Below, in pieces: positions 17,566 to 26,335 of a DNA stretch of 64,000 nucleotides. Position 1 is the stretch's first letter, and every line of letters begins with the position of its first letter. The notes under the pieces are model-generated. The model saw only the letters and a program-made list of their open reading frames with translations, ran no database searches and had not been told where the DNA came from. Source of the DNA: Bradyrhizobium sp. SK17 (lineage in GTDB: Bacteria; Pseudomonadota; Alphaproteobacteria; Rhizobiales; Xanthobacteraceae); the NCBI RefSeq assembly GCF_002831585.1, contig NZ_CP025113.1:1612001-1676000 (forward strand), given 5' to 3'. Position numbers and translations under genes: made by a program.

Positions 17566-18627
17566 TTATCGGCTCAGCGCGCGGCAGCGTTCGGGCGGCA
17601 GTGTCAGCCAGACCTCACTACCCTTCTCGACCGCGGTCTCGGTCGGCGTGGTCACCCGCAGCGAGGTGCCGTCAGCGGTTTCCACCATGTAGTCGCGGTT
17701 CATGCCGAGATAGACCTGCCGCGTCACGACGGCCTTCAGCGTGTTCTGCGTCGCCGTGGGGGCCTGGGTCGAGAGCTGGATCTCATGCTGGCGGATCGCG
17801 ACCGGCGCGGTCTGGCCGGCGGCGAGCCTGGCGCCGACCACTTCCAGCGTGGCACCGGCGAACGCCACATGGCTCACGTCGCGCGCGGTGCCCTTGATCA
17901 CATTGGCAGCGCCGATGAAGCGCGCGACGAATTCGGAGTCCGGCCGCGCATAGATGTCCTCGGGCGTGCCGAGCTGGTCGATCTTGCCGGCGTTCATCAC
18001 GGCGATCAAATCGGCGGTCGTCATCGCCTCGGACTGATCGTGGGTGACGTAGACGGTGGTATAGCGATATTCGTCATGTAGCCGGCGGATTTCGAACCGC
18101 ATCTCCTCGCGCAGATTGGCGTCGAGGTTGGACAAGGGTTCGTCGAGCAGCAGCGTCTCGGGGCCGACGATCAGCGCGCGGGCCAGCGCGACGCGCTGCT
18201 GCTGGCCGCCGGACAGCTCGCCCGGATAACGCTGCGCCAGCGGTTCCAGCCTGGTGGTCGCCAGGATCGCGGCGAGCTTCTTCGCGATCGTCTCGCGATC
18301 CATTTTGCGCAGGCGCAGGCCATAGACGATGTTCTCGGCCACCGTCATATGCGGCCACAGCGCGTAGCTCTGGAAGATCATCGACATGTTGCGCTGCTCG
18401 GGCGGCAGCGTGCGCGCCCTCGACGACACCACGCGGTCGCCGACGCGAATCTCGCCGTCGGATGGTTCGAGGAAGCCTGCGATCAGCCGCAGCGTCGTGG
18501 TCTTGCCGCAGCCGGACGGCCCGAGCAGGCAGACCAGCTGGCCATGATCGATCGTGAGGGAGACGTCATCAACCGCGACAAACGAACCAAACCGCTTGAC
18601 CAGGCCGCGCAGTTCCACCGATGCCAA
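17566..18627 (-). CDS. ABC transporter ATP-binding protein (FbpC/PotA type)
   Basis: Cytoplasmic ATPase of 353 residues that energises the importer encoded downstream. Walker A is GPSGCGKTT (about 36-44), the signature is LSGGQQQR, Walker B is LLLDEPLSNLD and the switch His is in YVTHDQSEA. Residues beyond 240 form a TOBE-type regulatory region. The start is a TTG at 18627, supported by GGAGGG five bases upstream (18633-18638). First gene of a three-gene minus-strand operon with the receptor 22 bases downstream. Confidence 0.93.
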   Translation of the reverse strand: MASVELRGLVKRFGSFVAVDDVSLTIDHGQLVCLLGPSGCGKTTTLRLIAGFLEPSDGEIRVGDRVVSSRARTLPPEQRNMSMIFQSYALWPHMTVAENIVYGLRLRKMDRETIAKKLAAILATTRLEPLAQRYPGELSGGQQQRVALARALIVGPETLLLDEPLSNLDANLREEMRFEIRRLHDEYRYTTVYVTHDQSEAMTTADLIAVMNAGKIDQLGTPEDIYARPDSEFVARFIGAANVIKGTARDVSHVAFAGATLEVVGARLAAGQTAPVAIRQHEIQLSTQAPTATQNTLKAVVTRQVYLGMNRDYMVETADGTSLRVTTPTETAVEKGSEVWLTLPPERCRALSR

Positions 18628-18820
18628 GCGATCCCTCCATTTGACTTTGTCGCAGGGATCAGTGCCCGGCTGTTGCCGGCAGTAAAGCGGAAAACGATGA
18701 CGACGAAAAGTGGAGGGGCCTTCTCAATAAGTCGTGGCAGCTGTTCCGTCACCCGACGGAGCGTTGTCCGGATGTTTCAGCGGGTTTGTACTTTCTTCGC
18801 GGCGGGCAGCGTGGCCGTCG

Positions 18821-18860
18821 ATCCTTCGAGACGGCCGCTGCGCGGCCTCCTCAGGATGAC
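18821..18860. repeat. Short extragenic palindrome (ATCCTTCGAGAC type)
   Basis: ATCCTTCGAGACGGCCGC and GCGGCCTCCTCAGGAT pair as an imperfect hairpin in the gap between two minus-strand genes. Its form resembles a dispersed Bradyrhizobium repeat. Only one copy was noticed in the window. Confidence 0.6.
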
Positions 18861-18897
18861 GGGATGAATGGATTCATCCGCAGCTTGAAGGACAGGC

Positions 18898-20082
18898 CTA
18901 CGCCTTCACGTTCTCGCCGAGCCACTGGATCGCGGCGTCGGCGCCGGCCTTGCCGTGCGGGATCTTCAGCGCGGTCAGCGCGACCTCGACGACGCCGAGC
19001 GTGCCGAGGATCATCGGCGCGTTGACGTGGCCCATATGCGCGATGCGGAACGCCTGGCCCTGCAAATCACCGATGCCGGTGCCAAGCACCACGCCGCATT
19101 TCTCCTTGGCGTAGCGCTGGATCGCGGCGGGATCGGCGCCCTTCACGGTCACCGTCGTCACCGTGTTGGAACGCTCCGTGGGCTCGGCGATGTTGAAGCC
19201 GAGCACCTGTCCCTCGGCCCAGACCGCGACAGCACGACGCACCGCTTCGCCGAGCAGCCGGTGCCGCTCGAAGGCATTCTCCAGCCCCTCGGCGTGCAGC
19301 ATGTTGATCGCCTCGCGCAGCGCGAACAACAGATGCACCGGCGCGGTGCCGGCATATTTGCGGTAGTGCTCGCTGCCCTCGCGCTCGGTCCAGTCCCAAT
19401 AGGGCGTGCGCAGGTTGGCCTTCTTGTGGGCGTCCCAGGCACGGTCATTGGCGGCGACGAAGCCGAGGCCGGGCGGCGTCATCAGGCCCTTCTGCGAGCC
19501 TGACATCGCGACGTCGACATACCATTTGTCCATCTCGAACGGCATGCAGCCGAGCGAGGCGACGGTGTCGACCATGAACAGCGCGGGATGGCCGGCGGCC
19601 TTGATCGCCCTGCCGATCGCCTCGATGTCGTTCACCGCGCCGGAGGCGGTATCGATCTGCACCGCCAGGATCGCCTTGATCTTGTGTTCCGTGTCGCGCT
19701 TGAGCCGTTCCTCGACCTCGGCCGGGCGGATCGCGCGGCGCCAGTCGCCCTTCAGCACCTCGACCTCGGCGCCCATCGCGGCCGCCGCCATGCCCCAGCC
19801 GATCGCGAAGCGGCCGCTCTCCAGCACCAGCACCTTGTCGCCGCGCGACAGCACGTTGGAGAGCGTCGCCTCCCACGCGCCGTGGCCGTTCGAGATGTAG
19901 ATGTAGGATTTACCCTTGGTGGCGAATAAGTTGGAGAGATCGCGCAGCAGGCTCTCGGTCAGTTCGACCATCTCGGCGGAGTAGATGTCGAGCGCCGGGC
20001 GGTGCATCGCCTGCAGCACCTGATCGGGCATCGTGGTAGGCCCGGGGATGGCCAGAAATTCCCGGCCCGCGCGAACGGTCAT
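18898..20082 (-). CDS. Class V aminotransferase (serine-glyoxylate/alanine-glyoxylate type)
   Basis: PLP enzyme of 394 residues that would transfer an amino group to glyoxylate or a related keto acid. The N terminus reads FLAIPGPTTMPDQVLQAM, typical of this family. The PLP lysine is in AMSGSQKGLMTPPG (about residue 195), and the Asp that contacts the PLP ring nitrogen is in FMVDTVASLG. The ATG at 20082 is preferred over 20112 because AGGA lies just before it. Adjacent genes give no pathway clue, so the amino donor is unknown. Confidence 0.88.
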   Translation of the reverse strand: MTVRAGREFLAIPGPTTMPDQVLQAMHRPALDIYSAEMVELTESLLRDLSNLFATKGKSYIYISNGHGAWEATLSNVLSRGDKVLVLESGRFAIGWGMAAAAMGAEVEVLKGDWRRAIRPAEVEERLKRDTEHKIKAILAVQIDTASGAVNDIEAIGRAIKAAGHPALFMVDTVASLGCMPFEMDKWYVDVAMSGSQKGLMTPPGLGFVAANDRAWDAHKKANLRTPYWDWTEREGSEHYRKYAGTAPVHLLFALREAINMLHAEGLENAFERHRLLGEAVRRAVAVWAEGQVLGFNIAEPTERSNTVTTVTVKGADPAAIQRYAKEKCGVVLGTGIGDLQGQAFRIAHMGHVNAPMILGTLGVVEVALTALKIPHGKAGADAAIQWLGENVKA

Positions 20083-20214
20083 CGTCCTGTTCCTTTTGGG
20101 GTAAGCGCGCAAATCATGCGTGTGAGGGGTCAGGCGCGGAGACTATTCCATCGCGGCCCTGATTGCGAGCCGGGCGAAGCAATCCAGCATTTCCAAAAGC
20201 GCGGGACACCCGCC

Positions 20215-21045
20215 TCATTTGTCGATCGATTCCACCACCGCGTGCCAGATCTGGTCCTTGAATTCGGTCGCGGCGGGGCTCGGGATCTGCGCGACGCCGC
20301 CGCGGTTCTTGCTGCACGCCTCGACCAGCCGCAGCACCCAGATCTCGCCGTCGGTGTAATAGAGATCGCCGCCGCCATTGCGGCCGTTGAGGGTCGGGCC
20401 GATGCCGGTGACCTGATATTTCGCGGTGACCATGCCGGCGGATTCGAGATCGGCGGCGAGCTGCGCGCGTTCGGCGTCGAGATCGGGGGCGATATGATGG
20501 GTCACCGCGCCGGTGTAGTGGCTGACGCCGACGCCGCGGTCGAGCGTCGCGGCACCAAGCCACACCGGCCGCTTCTCCTCGCCCTGATCGAGCACCCGCC
20601 AGAGCCGCACATGGTTGCGGCGATCCGCGCTGGTGCCGACCGGCCGCTCGAAGGCGAGATCCTCGCGGCGGCCGAGATAGAACAGGTTGCTCACCGGCGC
20701 ATCCTTGTAGGGACGATCGAGCAGTACGGAGCCGACGATCTCGATCGAGGATTTCAGCGTGACCGGATCGGCGGGAAACCAGCCGGCCTCGTGCATCGCG
20801 CAAACCACGTCCTTGGTGTCGCCGATCAACCCGACATTCATCGGGTCACCGGGAATCCCTTGCGCGGTGCGGGTCACCATCGGCAGGTTGGCGAGGCCCT
20901 TCTGGTGCTCGTGATGCGTCCACAGCGCCGGCAGCACCAGATAGGCCGCGATCAAATAGATGACCAGCACGAACAGCAGCAGTTGCAGATAGCGCAGTCG
21001 CTTGCGACGGTGCGCCGCTGGCGGGTTGATCTCGACGTCGGTCAC
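20215..21045 (-). CDS. LssY C-terminal domain membrane-anchored protein
   Basis: 276 residues with one N-terminal transmembrane helix (about 19-41, LQLLLFVLVIYLIAAYLVLP) and a periplasmic part. The block DPMNVGLIGDTKDVVCAMHEAGWFPADPVTLKSS (about 67-100; location only) and the following RPYKDAPVSNLFYLGRREDLAFE fit the LssY C-terminal domain, whose biochemical function is not established. In Legionella the domain occurs with secretion-linked genes. Here it stands beside a nuclease-like gene. Confidence 0.8.
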   Translation of the reverse strand: MTDVEINPPAAHRRKRLRYLQLLLFVLVIYLIAAYLVLPALWTHHEHQKGLANLPMVTRTAQGIPGDPMNVGLIGDTKDVVCAMHEAGWFPADPVTLKSSIEIVGSVLLDRPYKDAPVSNLFYLGRREDLAFERPVGTSADRRNHVRLWRVLDQGEEKRPVWLGAATLDRGVGVSHYTGAVTHHIAPDLDAERAQLAADLESAGMVTAKYQVTGIGPTLNGRNGGGDLYYTDGEIWVLRLVEACSKNRGGVAQIPSPAATEFKDQIWHAVVESIDK

Positions 21046-21078
21046 GGCACACGCTTCCGGATCACTACGTCGCGCGCC

Positions 21079-21810
21079 TCAGCGCCGCGTCTCGCGGCAG
21101 CCGGCGGCTTCGGCTTCCTCGACCGAGCAGAACCAGCGCGTGCCCTTGGAGATCTTCATCTCGATCCGCGCGTACCAGCGGCTGGTCGGCTGGTGGAAAA
21201 TGCATTCACCGGAGCGGTTGACATTGCCCTTGATGGTGCAGTCGGGCGAGGGCGCCACCGGGCCGGAGGCGGAGGCTTGCAGGATCGCGTGTGCACTCTC
21301 CGGCACTTTCACCGCACCAAGCACGGTGGTCTTCTTGTTGCGCACCCGCCAGTCCCACGGCGCGATGAACGCGCCCTGCCACATCCCGGCCTTGGCTTCG
21401 CGCGCCGCCTTCTCGTCCGCCTCGTAGTCGTGCGAGACGCGGAGATAGGCCAGTGCCCAGCCATTGCTGACCATCCATTTCTGGATGTCCTCGCCGTCGA
21501 CCTCACAGCGCGCGATGGTGCGGCCGCGGCGGTCGACCGAGCGGGCGTGACAGGTCCAGCTCTTGTTGCCGGCATACTTGACCAGTTCGTCGCGCGCGGC
21601 GACGCCGCAGGTCCAGCGCTCGCCCTTGGTGTTGAGGCAGAGCTGGTCGGTCGACGGCGCGTCGATGCCGCCGAGCCGGATGCGGACGCTGCCGATCATG
21701 ACCTGGTCGCCGTCGCGGATCTTCGGCACGCCGGTGATGTCGGCGGCGAAGGCCAGCGTCGGCAGCGTCAGCAGCAGACCAGCAGTGAGCAGCGTCTTGA
21801 ACATCGGCAA
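21079..21810 (-). CDS. Secreted thermonuclease-family (SNase-like) protein
   Basis: 243 residues with a Sec signal peptide (residues 1-22, cleavage near AFA-AD), so periplasmic or secreted. The SNase OB-fold runs from about 28 to 160, with the conserved Arg in VRIRLGGIDAP and the second Arg in RRGRTIARCEV. The Glu normally following IDAP (staphylococcal Glu43 position) is Ser here (IDAPSTDQ), so nuclease activity is doubtful. A Cys-rich C-terminal extension (CTIKGN... to WFCSVEEAEAAG) is like that of other proteobacterial members. Confidence 0.85.
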   Translation of the reverse strand: MPMFKTLLTAGLLLTLPTLAFAADITGVPKIRDGDQVMIGSVRIRLGGIDAPSTDQLCLNTKGERWTCGVAARDELVKYAGNKSWTCHARSVDRRGRTIARCEVDGEDIQKWMVSNGWALAYLRVSHDYEADEKAAREAKAGMWQGAFIAPWDWRVRNKKTTVLGAVKVPESAHAILQASASGPVAPSPDCTIKGNVNRSGECIFHQPTSRWYARIEMKISKGTRWFCSVEEAEAAGCRETRR

Positions 21811-21965
21811 TCCCGGCCAGGTTCGTGTCGTTCAAAGGGCTTGAGCGTCTCGTGCCCAAGGATTGTGCGGGCAATTGGGCAACCGTGCCAGTGGTGGAGT
21901 GTTTCCGCCAGTTTCAACTTCGCGTCATCCCCCAATGAATGCGCCGTTCGCTTCCTCTCCGGACC

Positions 21966-22044
21966 GTAGGATGGGTGGAGCGAAGCGATACCCATCGACG
22001 CTCGGGGACAGATGATGGGTATCGCTGCGCTCCACCCATCCTAC
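21966..22044. repeat. Extragenic palindrome, family D (GTAGGATGGGTGGAGC type)
   Basis: GTAGGATGGGTGGAGCGAAG and its inverted partner CTGCGCTCCACCCATCCTAC flank ATACCCATC/GATGGGTAT. The last four bases overlap the stop codon of the next minus-strand gene. Confidence 0.9.
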
Positions 22045-23777
22045 ACCGCCGCCATCCGCTTCCGCGCCAGCGCCAGCGCCATCAGCACGAACGCCGACGT
22101 CACCTCGGGGCCGCCGACCAGGATCCGGGTCGGTGTCTTCATCTTGTTCCACTCATAGGCCTTGTAGGGTCCCCTGCGTCCGCCCTCGCCGAGGTTTTGC
22201 ACGATGCAATGCAGCGCGGGCGTGAAGGTCGAGACCTCGGCGCCGAGATGCGCCAGCGCCATCAGCGCCAGCGCGGCGTCGAACGGGTTCATCTCATGGG
22301 CGATCAGTTCGCCGATGACATAGCCGAGCACGCGGGCGCGGATCAGCGCGAACACGTTGCCGGGGTCGATGACGCGCTGCGCCGCCAGCGGCAGCGCGAT
22401 GAAGGCGGCATAGCAGCGGCCGAAATAGGCCGAATAGAGCTCGGGCAGGTAATAGATGTGCGAGCGCGGATTCCTGAACGCGCCGCTTTCGACCAGGTTC
22501 TTCTGGAAAGCGATGATGCGATGCAACGTCTCCAGCCGCTGCGGCGTCTCGATGATCCGCCAGCGCGCGAGGTTGCGGAACGAGACCTCGAGGATGTCGA
22601 GGTTCAGGGTCGGATCGAGGTCGTTGCCGTAAGGCCGCTCGCCGCGGAGATTGTCGATCCAGGTGACGACGCCGCCCTCATAGTCGATGTTGTCGTTGAG
22701 CGGCACGGTGACCCGCGGCTCGTTGGCGCCTGATCGCACCTGGTAGCCGCGATAGAAATCCAGCAGCGGCTGCGCCAGGATCGGATCGTCGGAGCCGGCC
22801 TGGGTCGCGGCGGAGAACGCGCACGCCGTGGTATCGCAGTCGGGCACATAGATGCCGAAGCCCAGATCCTGCTTGATCTGGGCGAAGAAGCGCGAGAACC
22901 GCGGATGCCGCCCCGGCGCCAGTGCGGTGATGACCTTCACGTTGGAGCCGTCATGCGACGGCACCTCCTCGGCGCTGGTCCTGACGCAGAAATCCACCAT
23001 GTCCGCGATCGCGCGCCGCGCAGCCGCGGTCTCATCCGTTGACGCCAGCCCGCTCTCGACGAAGCCGAGCAGCGCCTCGGTGAAGAACGCGTCGTAATAG
23101 GCCGAGCGATGCCGGATCTGCACCGGCTCCCACATCGGCTCGGCGATGCCGCGCCATGGCGGGTTGATCAGCGCGCGCGCCGGTGAATGCGCGATGAAGA
23201 TGCGAGCCAGGTTGAACAGCAGTGTCGAGTTCTTGTAGCCGCGCGCATTCAGCCCGGTCAGCGCCATCAGCATCTCGCGGCCGCCGATGTCGGGATCGCC
23301 GATCAGGTTGAACGCGGCGTAGGTCGGGATGAAGCCGTTCTTGCCGAACGAGCGCAGCAGATGCGCGGCCGTCTTGCGGATCACGCGGTCGATCTCGGCC
23401 GGTGCGGGCGGCCGCGCCGGCGCGATGACGGCCGGCGGCGCCGGATGGCGCACGGCGAGGCCGTCCATCAGGTCGGCGACGGGCGCGCCGATCGCGGTCC
23501 AGTCCGGCGCCTCGGCGTCGCGCGCCTGGGTCAGCGCGGCGCGCAGGCTGGCGAGGCGATCAGGGTTCTTCAGGTCGGGCAGGCCGGTGCGGCGGAGCAG
23601 GGCACGCAGCGGCGGATTGCCAAGCGCGGTCCGGTAGAATTTTCCGAGATGGGCATCGCCGCCGCGATAGGATTGCAGCACCGGGTCGCAGACCTCGTAC
23701 AGCGACGGTCCGTCCTTGCTCGCGGTCAAAGACCGGCACACCGCCCCGGCGATCTCGTGAAGGCCCAAGAAACCCAA
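22041..23777 (-). CDS. Unknown 578-residue protein with a DxDTTA motif
   Basis: No family is recognised with certainty. The protein is soluble-looking and largely helical, with no signal peptide. D313-C-D-T-T-A318 (YVPDCDTTACAF) resembles the DxDDTA acid motif of class II terpene cyclases, and the repeated helical pattern would fit an alpha/alpha-toroid fold. Only one such motif and no clear QW repeats are seen. The start is a TTG at 23777; there is no ATG near the N terminus and the ribosome site is weak. A CRP-type box lies 117 bases upstream. Confidence 0.7.
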   Translation of the reverse strand: MGFLGLHEIAGAVCRSLTASKDGPSLYEVCDPVLQSYRGGDAHLGKFYRTALGNPPLRALLRRTGLPDLKNPDRLASLRAALTQARDAEAPDWTAIGAPVADLMDGLAVRHPAPPAVIAPARPPAPAEIDRVIRKTAAHLLRSFGKNGFIPTYAAFNLIGDPDIGGREMLMALTGLNARGYKNSTLLFNLARIFIAHSPARALINPPWRGIAEPMWEPVQIRHRSAYYDAFFTEALLGFVESGLASTDETAAARRAIADMVDFCVRTSAEEVPSHDGSNVKVITALAPGRHPRFSRFFAQIKQDLGFGIYVPDCDTTACAFSAATQAGSDDPILAQPLLDFYRGYQVRSGANEPRVTVPLNDNIDYEGGVVTWIDNLRGERPYGNDLDPTLNLDILEVSFRNLARWRIIETPQRLETLHRIIAFQKNLVESGAFRNPRSHIYYLPELYSAYFGRCYAAFIALPLAAQRVIDPGNVFALIRARVLGYVIGELIAHEMNPFDAALALMALAHLGAEVSTFTPALHCIVQNLGEGGRRGPYKAYEWNKMKTPTRILVGGPEVTSAFVLMALALARKRMAAV

Positions 23778-24139
23778 GGAGAATCTCTTTCTGCTGGAAC
23801 CGGTTAACGCCGCCGCCCGGCGGTGTTTCCCGCGCTCCTCCCCAATTCCCGCAAGCTATTGGAAAGCTACATGAATCCGTACAAAACACAAATGTGACTG
23901 AGATCACGTAACGGGATTTTAACGGCGTCAATAGTCTTTGCCCGGCGGCAGCATGCGCCAAACCGGGTTGCCCCGGCCGCCCGGCCGGGTTAAGGGTCTG
24001 TTTGTTGCGGCGCCGCAAATTGAGTTCAATTCAACGGCACACACGGCACAACCCCATTAAACCTGATCGTCTGAGACGCGACTAACTGGCGCGAATTCGC
24101 TTGAGCGCCATCGGGATAAGGATTGGGACCAGGAACGCT
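23778..24139. promoter_or_regulatory. Divergent intergenic region with a CRP-type box
   Basis: No gene is apparent in these 362 bases. TGTGA-CTGAGA-TCACG at 23894-23909 matches the CRP consensus TGTGA-N6-TCACA in nine of ten positions. It lies 117 bases from the unknown gene and 231 bases from the caspase-fold gene, so either could be controlled. GC-rich hairpins near 23962-23985 (CCGGGTTGCCCCGGCCG...) also occur. Confidence 0.55.
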
Positions 24140-24991
24140 ATGGACCTTAGGCAGCCTCATATTTCCCGCCGCACCATCGCCTTCGCGGTGGCTGTGGCCG
24201 GCACGGTGTCGCTGGCGATCGGCGCCCATGCCGCGCTCAACAAGCGCATGTTCGATACCCCCAAGGGCACCGCCGGCGCTGTCGTCGCGGGCGCCACCGG
24301 CAGCATCCCGACCGGCACCTCCCGCCTCGCACTGATCATCGGCAACGGCCATTACCCGGACGCATCGGCGCCGCTGGCGCAGCCGATCAACGACGCCCGC
24401 ACGCTGTCGTCGGCGCTGCGCCGCGAGGGCTTCGACGTCGACGTGGTCGAGGACGCCACCAAGGACGACATGTTCCGCGCCGTCGAGCGCATGAAGGCCA
24501 AGATCCGCCCCGACACCGTGGTGATGCTGTTCTTTGGCGGCTATGGCGTGCAGGTCGGCCGCGAGAGCTACATGATCCCGGTCGACGCCACGATCTGGAA
24601 GGAGGCCGACGTCAAGCGCACCGGCGTCAGCGTCGAGTCCGTGCTCGATGCGATGAAGGAGCGCGGCGCCAAGGCCAAGCTCGTCGTGCTCGACGCCTCG
24701 CGCCGCAATCCCTATGAGCGCCGCTTCCGCGCCTTCTCGCATGGCCTCGCCCCGATCAGCCCGCCGGAGAACACCATCGTGCTGTCTTCGGCGACGCCGG
24801 GCAAGGTCGCCGACGACGGCAAGGGCACCAACAGCGTGCTGGTCTCCGAGCTGCTCAACAACCTCAACGCCCAGGCCGGCGCCGAAACCGCCTTCAACAA
24901 GACCCGCGTCGCGATCTCGCGCGCCAGCGAAGGCGAGCAGGTGCCGAGCGTATCGTCCTCGCTGCTGGAAGACATCAAGCTCGGCGGCTGA
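24140..24991 (+). CDS. Caspase-fold (C14-like) protein with Tyr/Ser in place of the His/Cys dyad
   Basis: 283 residues: an N-terminal signal or anchor segment (about 14-33) then one caspase p20-like domain. The domain begins RLALIIGNGHYPD. The position of the catalytic His is Tyr135 (FFGGYGVQ; active members read GHG) and that of the Cys is Ser187 (VVLDASRRNP; active members read DxC). It is therefore a YS-type pseudo-orthocaspase, probably without peptidase activity, likely periplasmic. The ATG at 24140 follows AGGA by five bases. A paralogue with TPRs lies at 45306-46871. Confidence 0.85.
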   Translation: MDLRQPHISRRTIAFAVAVAGTVSLAIGAHAALNKRMFDTPKGTAGAVVAGATGSIPTGTSRLALIIGNGHYPDASAPLAQPINDARTLSSALRREGFDVDVVEDATKDDMFRAVERMKAKIRPDTVVMLFFGGYGVQVGRESYMIPVDATIWKEADVKRTGVSVESVLDAMKERGAKAKLVVLDASRRNPYERRFRAFSHGLAPISPPENTIVLSSATPGKVADDGKGTNSVLVSELLNNLNAQAGAETAFNKTRVAISRASEGEQVPSVSSSLLEDIKLGG

Positions 24992-25013
24992 GGCCTTCTC
25001 GACTCTATCCCCA

Positions 25014-25168
25014 CGTCGTCCCGGCGAAAGCCGGGACCCATACCGCGTGATCTATCGGTGAAAGCGCGCTGCGCGTACCGCGGCGCGCGTCCAATGCAAG
25101 TCCTTCACTGCTAGTCTTCGCAAAATTTCTGCCGATGGTTATGGGTCCTGGCCTTCGCCAGGACGACG
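25014..25168. repeat. Extragenic palindrome pair, family B
   Basis: CGTCGTCCCGGCGAAAGCCGGGACCCATACC (positions 25014-25044) and the inverted ATGGGTCCTGGCCTTCGCC... (25141-25168) flank about 100 bases of unremarkable sequence. This is the intact form of the element split by the IS30 copy. Confidence 0.9.
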
Positions 25169-25187
25169 GTGTGGATGCAGCGTCGCC

Positions 25188-26066
25188 CTACTTCGCATCC
25201 GCGCTCGCCCCCACCGGCCGCACCGGATCGCCTTCACGCAGCAGCGCGCCGGCGCGGGCGACGACGATGTCGCCTTCCTGGATGCCGTCGCGGATCTCGA
25301 CCTGGCCGGCCGACATCAACCCGGTCTCCACCCGCCGCGTCTCGACGCGGCCGCCGCGCACCACCTGCACCACGGTGCCGGCGGTGGAATACAGGATCGC
25401 GGTCAGCGGCACTGCGACACCGCAGCTCTGCCCGGTCTTGATCTGCGCCCGCCCGCTCGAATTCACCAGCAGCCGCTTGTTGGCGCCGATCGCCACGAAC
25501 ACCTGGCCGAGCTGGCTGTTCGGCTCGACGGTCGGCGCGATCCGCCGCACCTTGCCGTCGAGGTCGCCGGCGCCGAGCACCTTCAGCTTCGCGGTCTGCT
25601 CGGTCTTCAGCTTGGCGATGTCGCGGGTCGGCACCATGCCGACCAGGTCGTATTCGTTTCGGGCGATGATCGAGAACAGCGCGTCCTTGCCCGAGGCCGG
25701 GGCACCGACGATCGCCGCCGACGCCGAGATCGTGCCCGCCACCGGCGCGGTGACGTTGATCGCATTGCTGCCGTCGGTCAGCTTCGCCAGCACCTGGCCC
25801 GCGGTGACGGTGTCGCCCGGATCGGCCATCACCTCCGCGACCTTCAAGCCGAACCGGTCGGGCCGGATCTGCTGCTCGTCGCGCGGCAGCACGATGCCCG
25901 AGACCTCGACGATGTTGCCGAAGCAATATTTCGACGCCTTCAGCACCGTCACCGCCGCGCCCTTCGGCACCGCGTCGGCCTCGCTCGCGGCGAATGCGGG
26001 ACAAGCCGCGAGCACGAGCAGCGCGGTGGAGGCGAGCGCTGAGGCGCGCATGCGGGACGAAATCAT
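25188..26066 (-). CDS. Periplasmic adaptor (HlyD/MFP) of an RND-type efflux system, orphan
   Basis: 292 residues with a Sec signal peptide (to about residue 26, LLVLAACPAFA). The biotinyl-lipoyl and barrel segments (KVAEVMADPGDTVTAGQVLA; GKVRRIAPTVEPNSQLG) are those of membrane-fusion adaptors that bridge an RND pump to the outer membrane. It shares the CF..., SCGVAVP and ETRRV blocks with the adaptor at 43339-44256, so the two are paralogues. No pump gene adjoins it. The ATG at 26066 is chosen because the region further upstream is a palindromic repeat. Confidence 0.85.
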   Translation of the reverse strand: MISSRMRASALASTALLVLAACPAFAASEADAVPKGAAVTVLKASKYCFGNIVEVSGIVLPRDEQQIRPDRFGLKVAEVMADPGDTVTAGQVLAKLTDGSNAINVTAPVAGTISASAAIVGAPASGKDALFSIIARNEYDLVGMVPTRDIAKLKTEQTAKLKVLGAGDLDGKVRRIAPTVEPNSQLGQVFVAIGANKRLLVNSSGRAQIKTGQSCGVAVPLTAILYSTAGTVVQVVRGGRVETRRVETGLMSAGQVEIRDGIQEGDIVVARAGALLREGDPVRPVGASADAK

Positions 26067-26088
26067 CGGCGAACTATTCCCAAATTGC

Positions 26089-26138
26089 AGCGCGTTTCGA
26101 GCGAGATGGACACCGGTTCGCGTGAACAAACGCGTCAA
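26089..26138. repeat. Degenerate copy of the GCGTTTTCGAGCGAAGTGG repeat
   Basis: GCGCGTTTCGAGCGAGATGGACACCGGTTCGCGTGAACAAACGCGTCAA resembles the better copy at 39773-39845 with scattered changes (named here by location). The inverted core is GCGTTT/AAACGC. It lies just upstream of the orphan adaptor and shows that the adaptor does not start at 26138. Confidence 0.8.
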
Positions 26139-26257
26139 TTGAAGCCGCTCCTGAATACCAGATGCGGCAGCCCGGCGCCATCAATCAGCGATGCGAGCTT
26201 CGAGACCATGCGCTGCGTCACATAGGGCGACAGCCCGCGCGGAGGTAGGGGCCGCAT
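26135..26257 (-). CDS. Possible small protein or gene remnant (40 residues)
   Basis: A short frame from ATG at 26257 to TGA at 26135 reads MRPLPPRGLSPYVTQRMVSK in its first half and continues with LASLIDGAGLPHLVF. It has protein-like composition, but its C terminus runs into a repeat and no family is recognised. It may be the tail of a decayed gene. Confidence 0.25.
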   Translation of the reverse strand: MRPLPPRGLSPYVTQRMVSKLASLIDGAGLPHLVFRSGFN

Positions 26258-26335
26258 ATCCGCAGTCGTCCTGGCGAAAGCCACCACGACGTGGAGAGAC
26301 AATGTCGCTTGTTCTGCCGCCGCGCGCGGCGCCTA

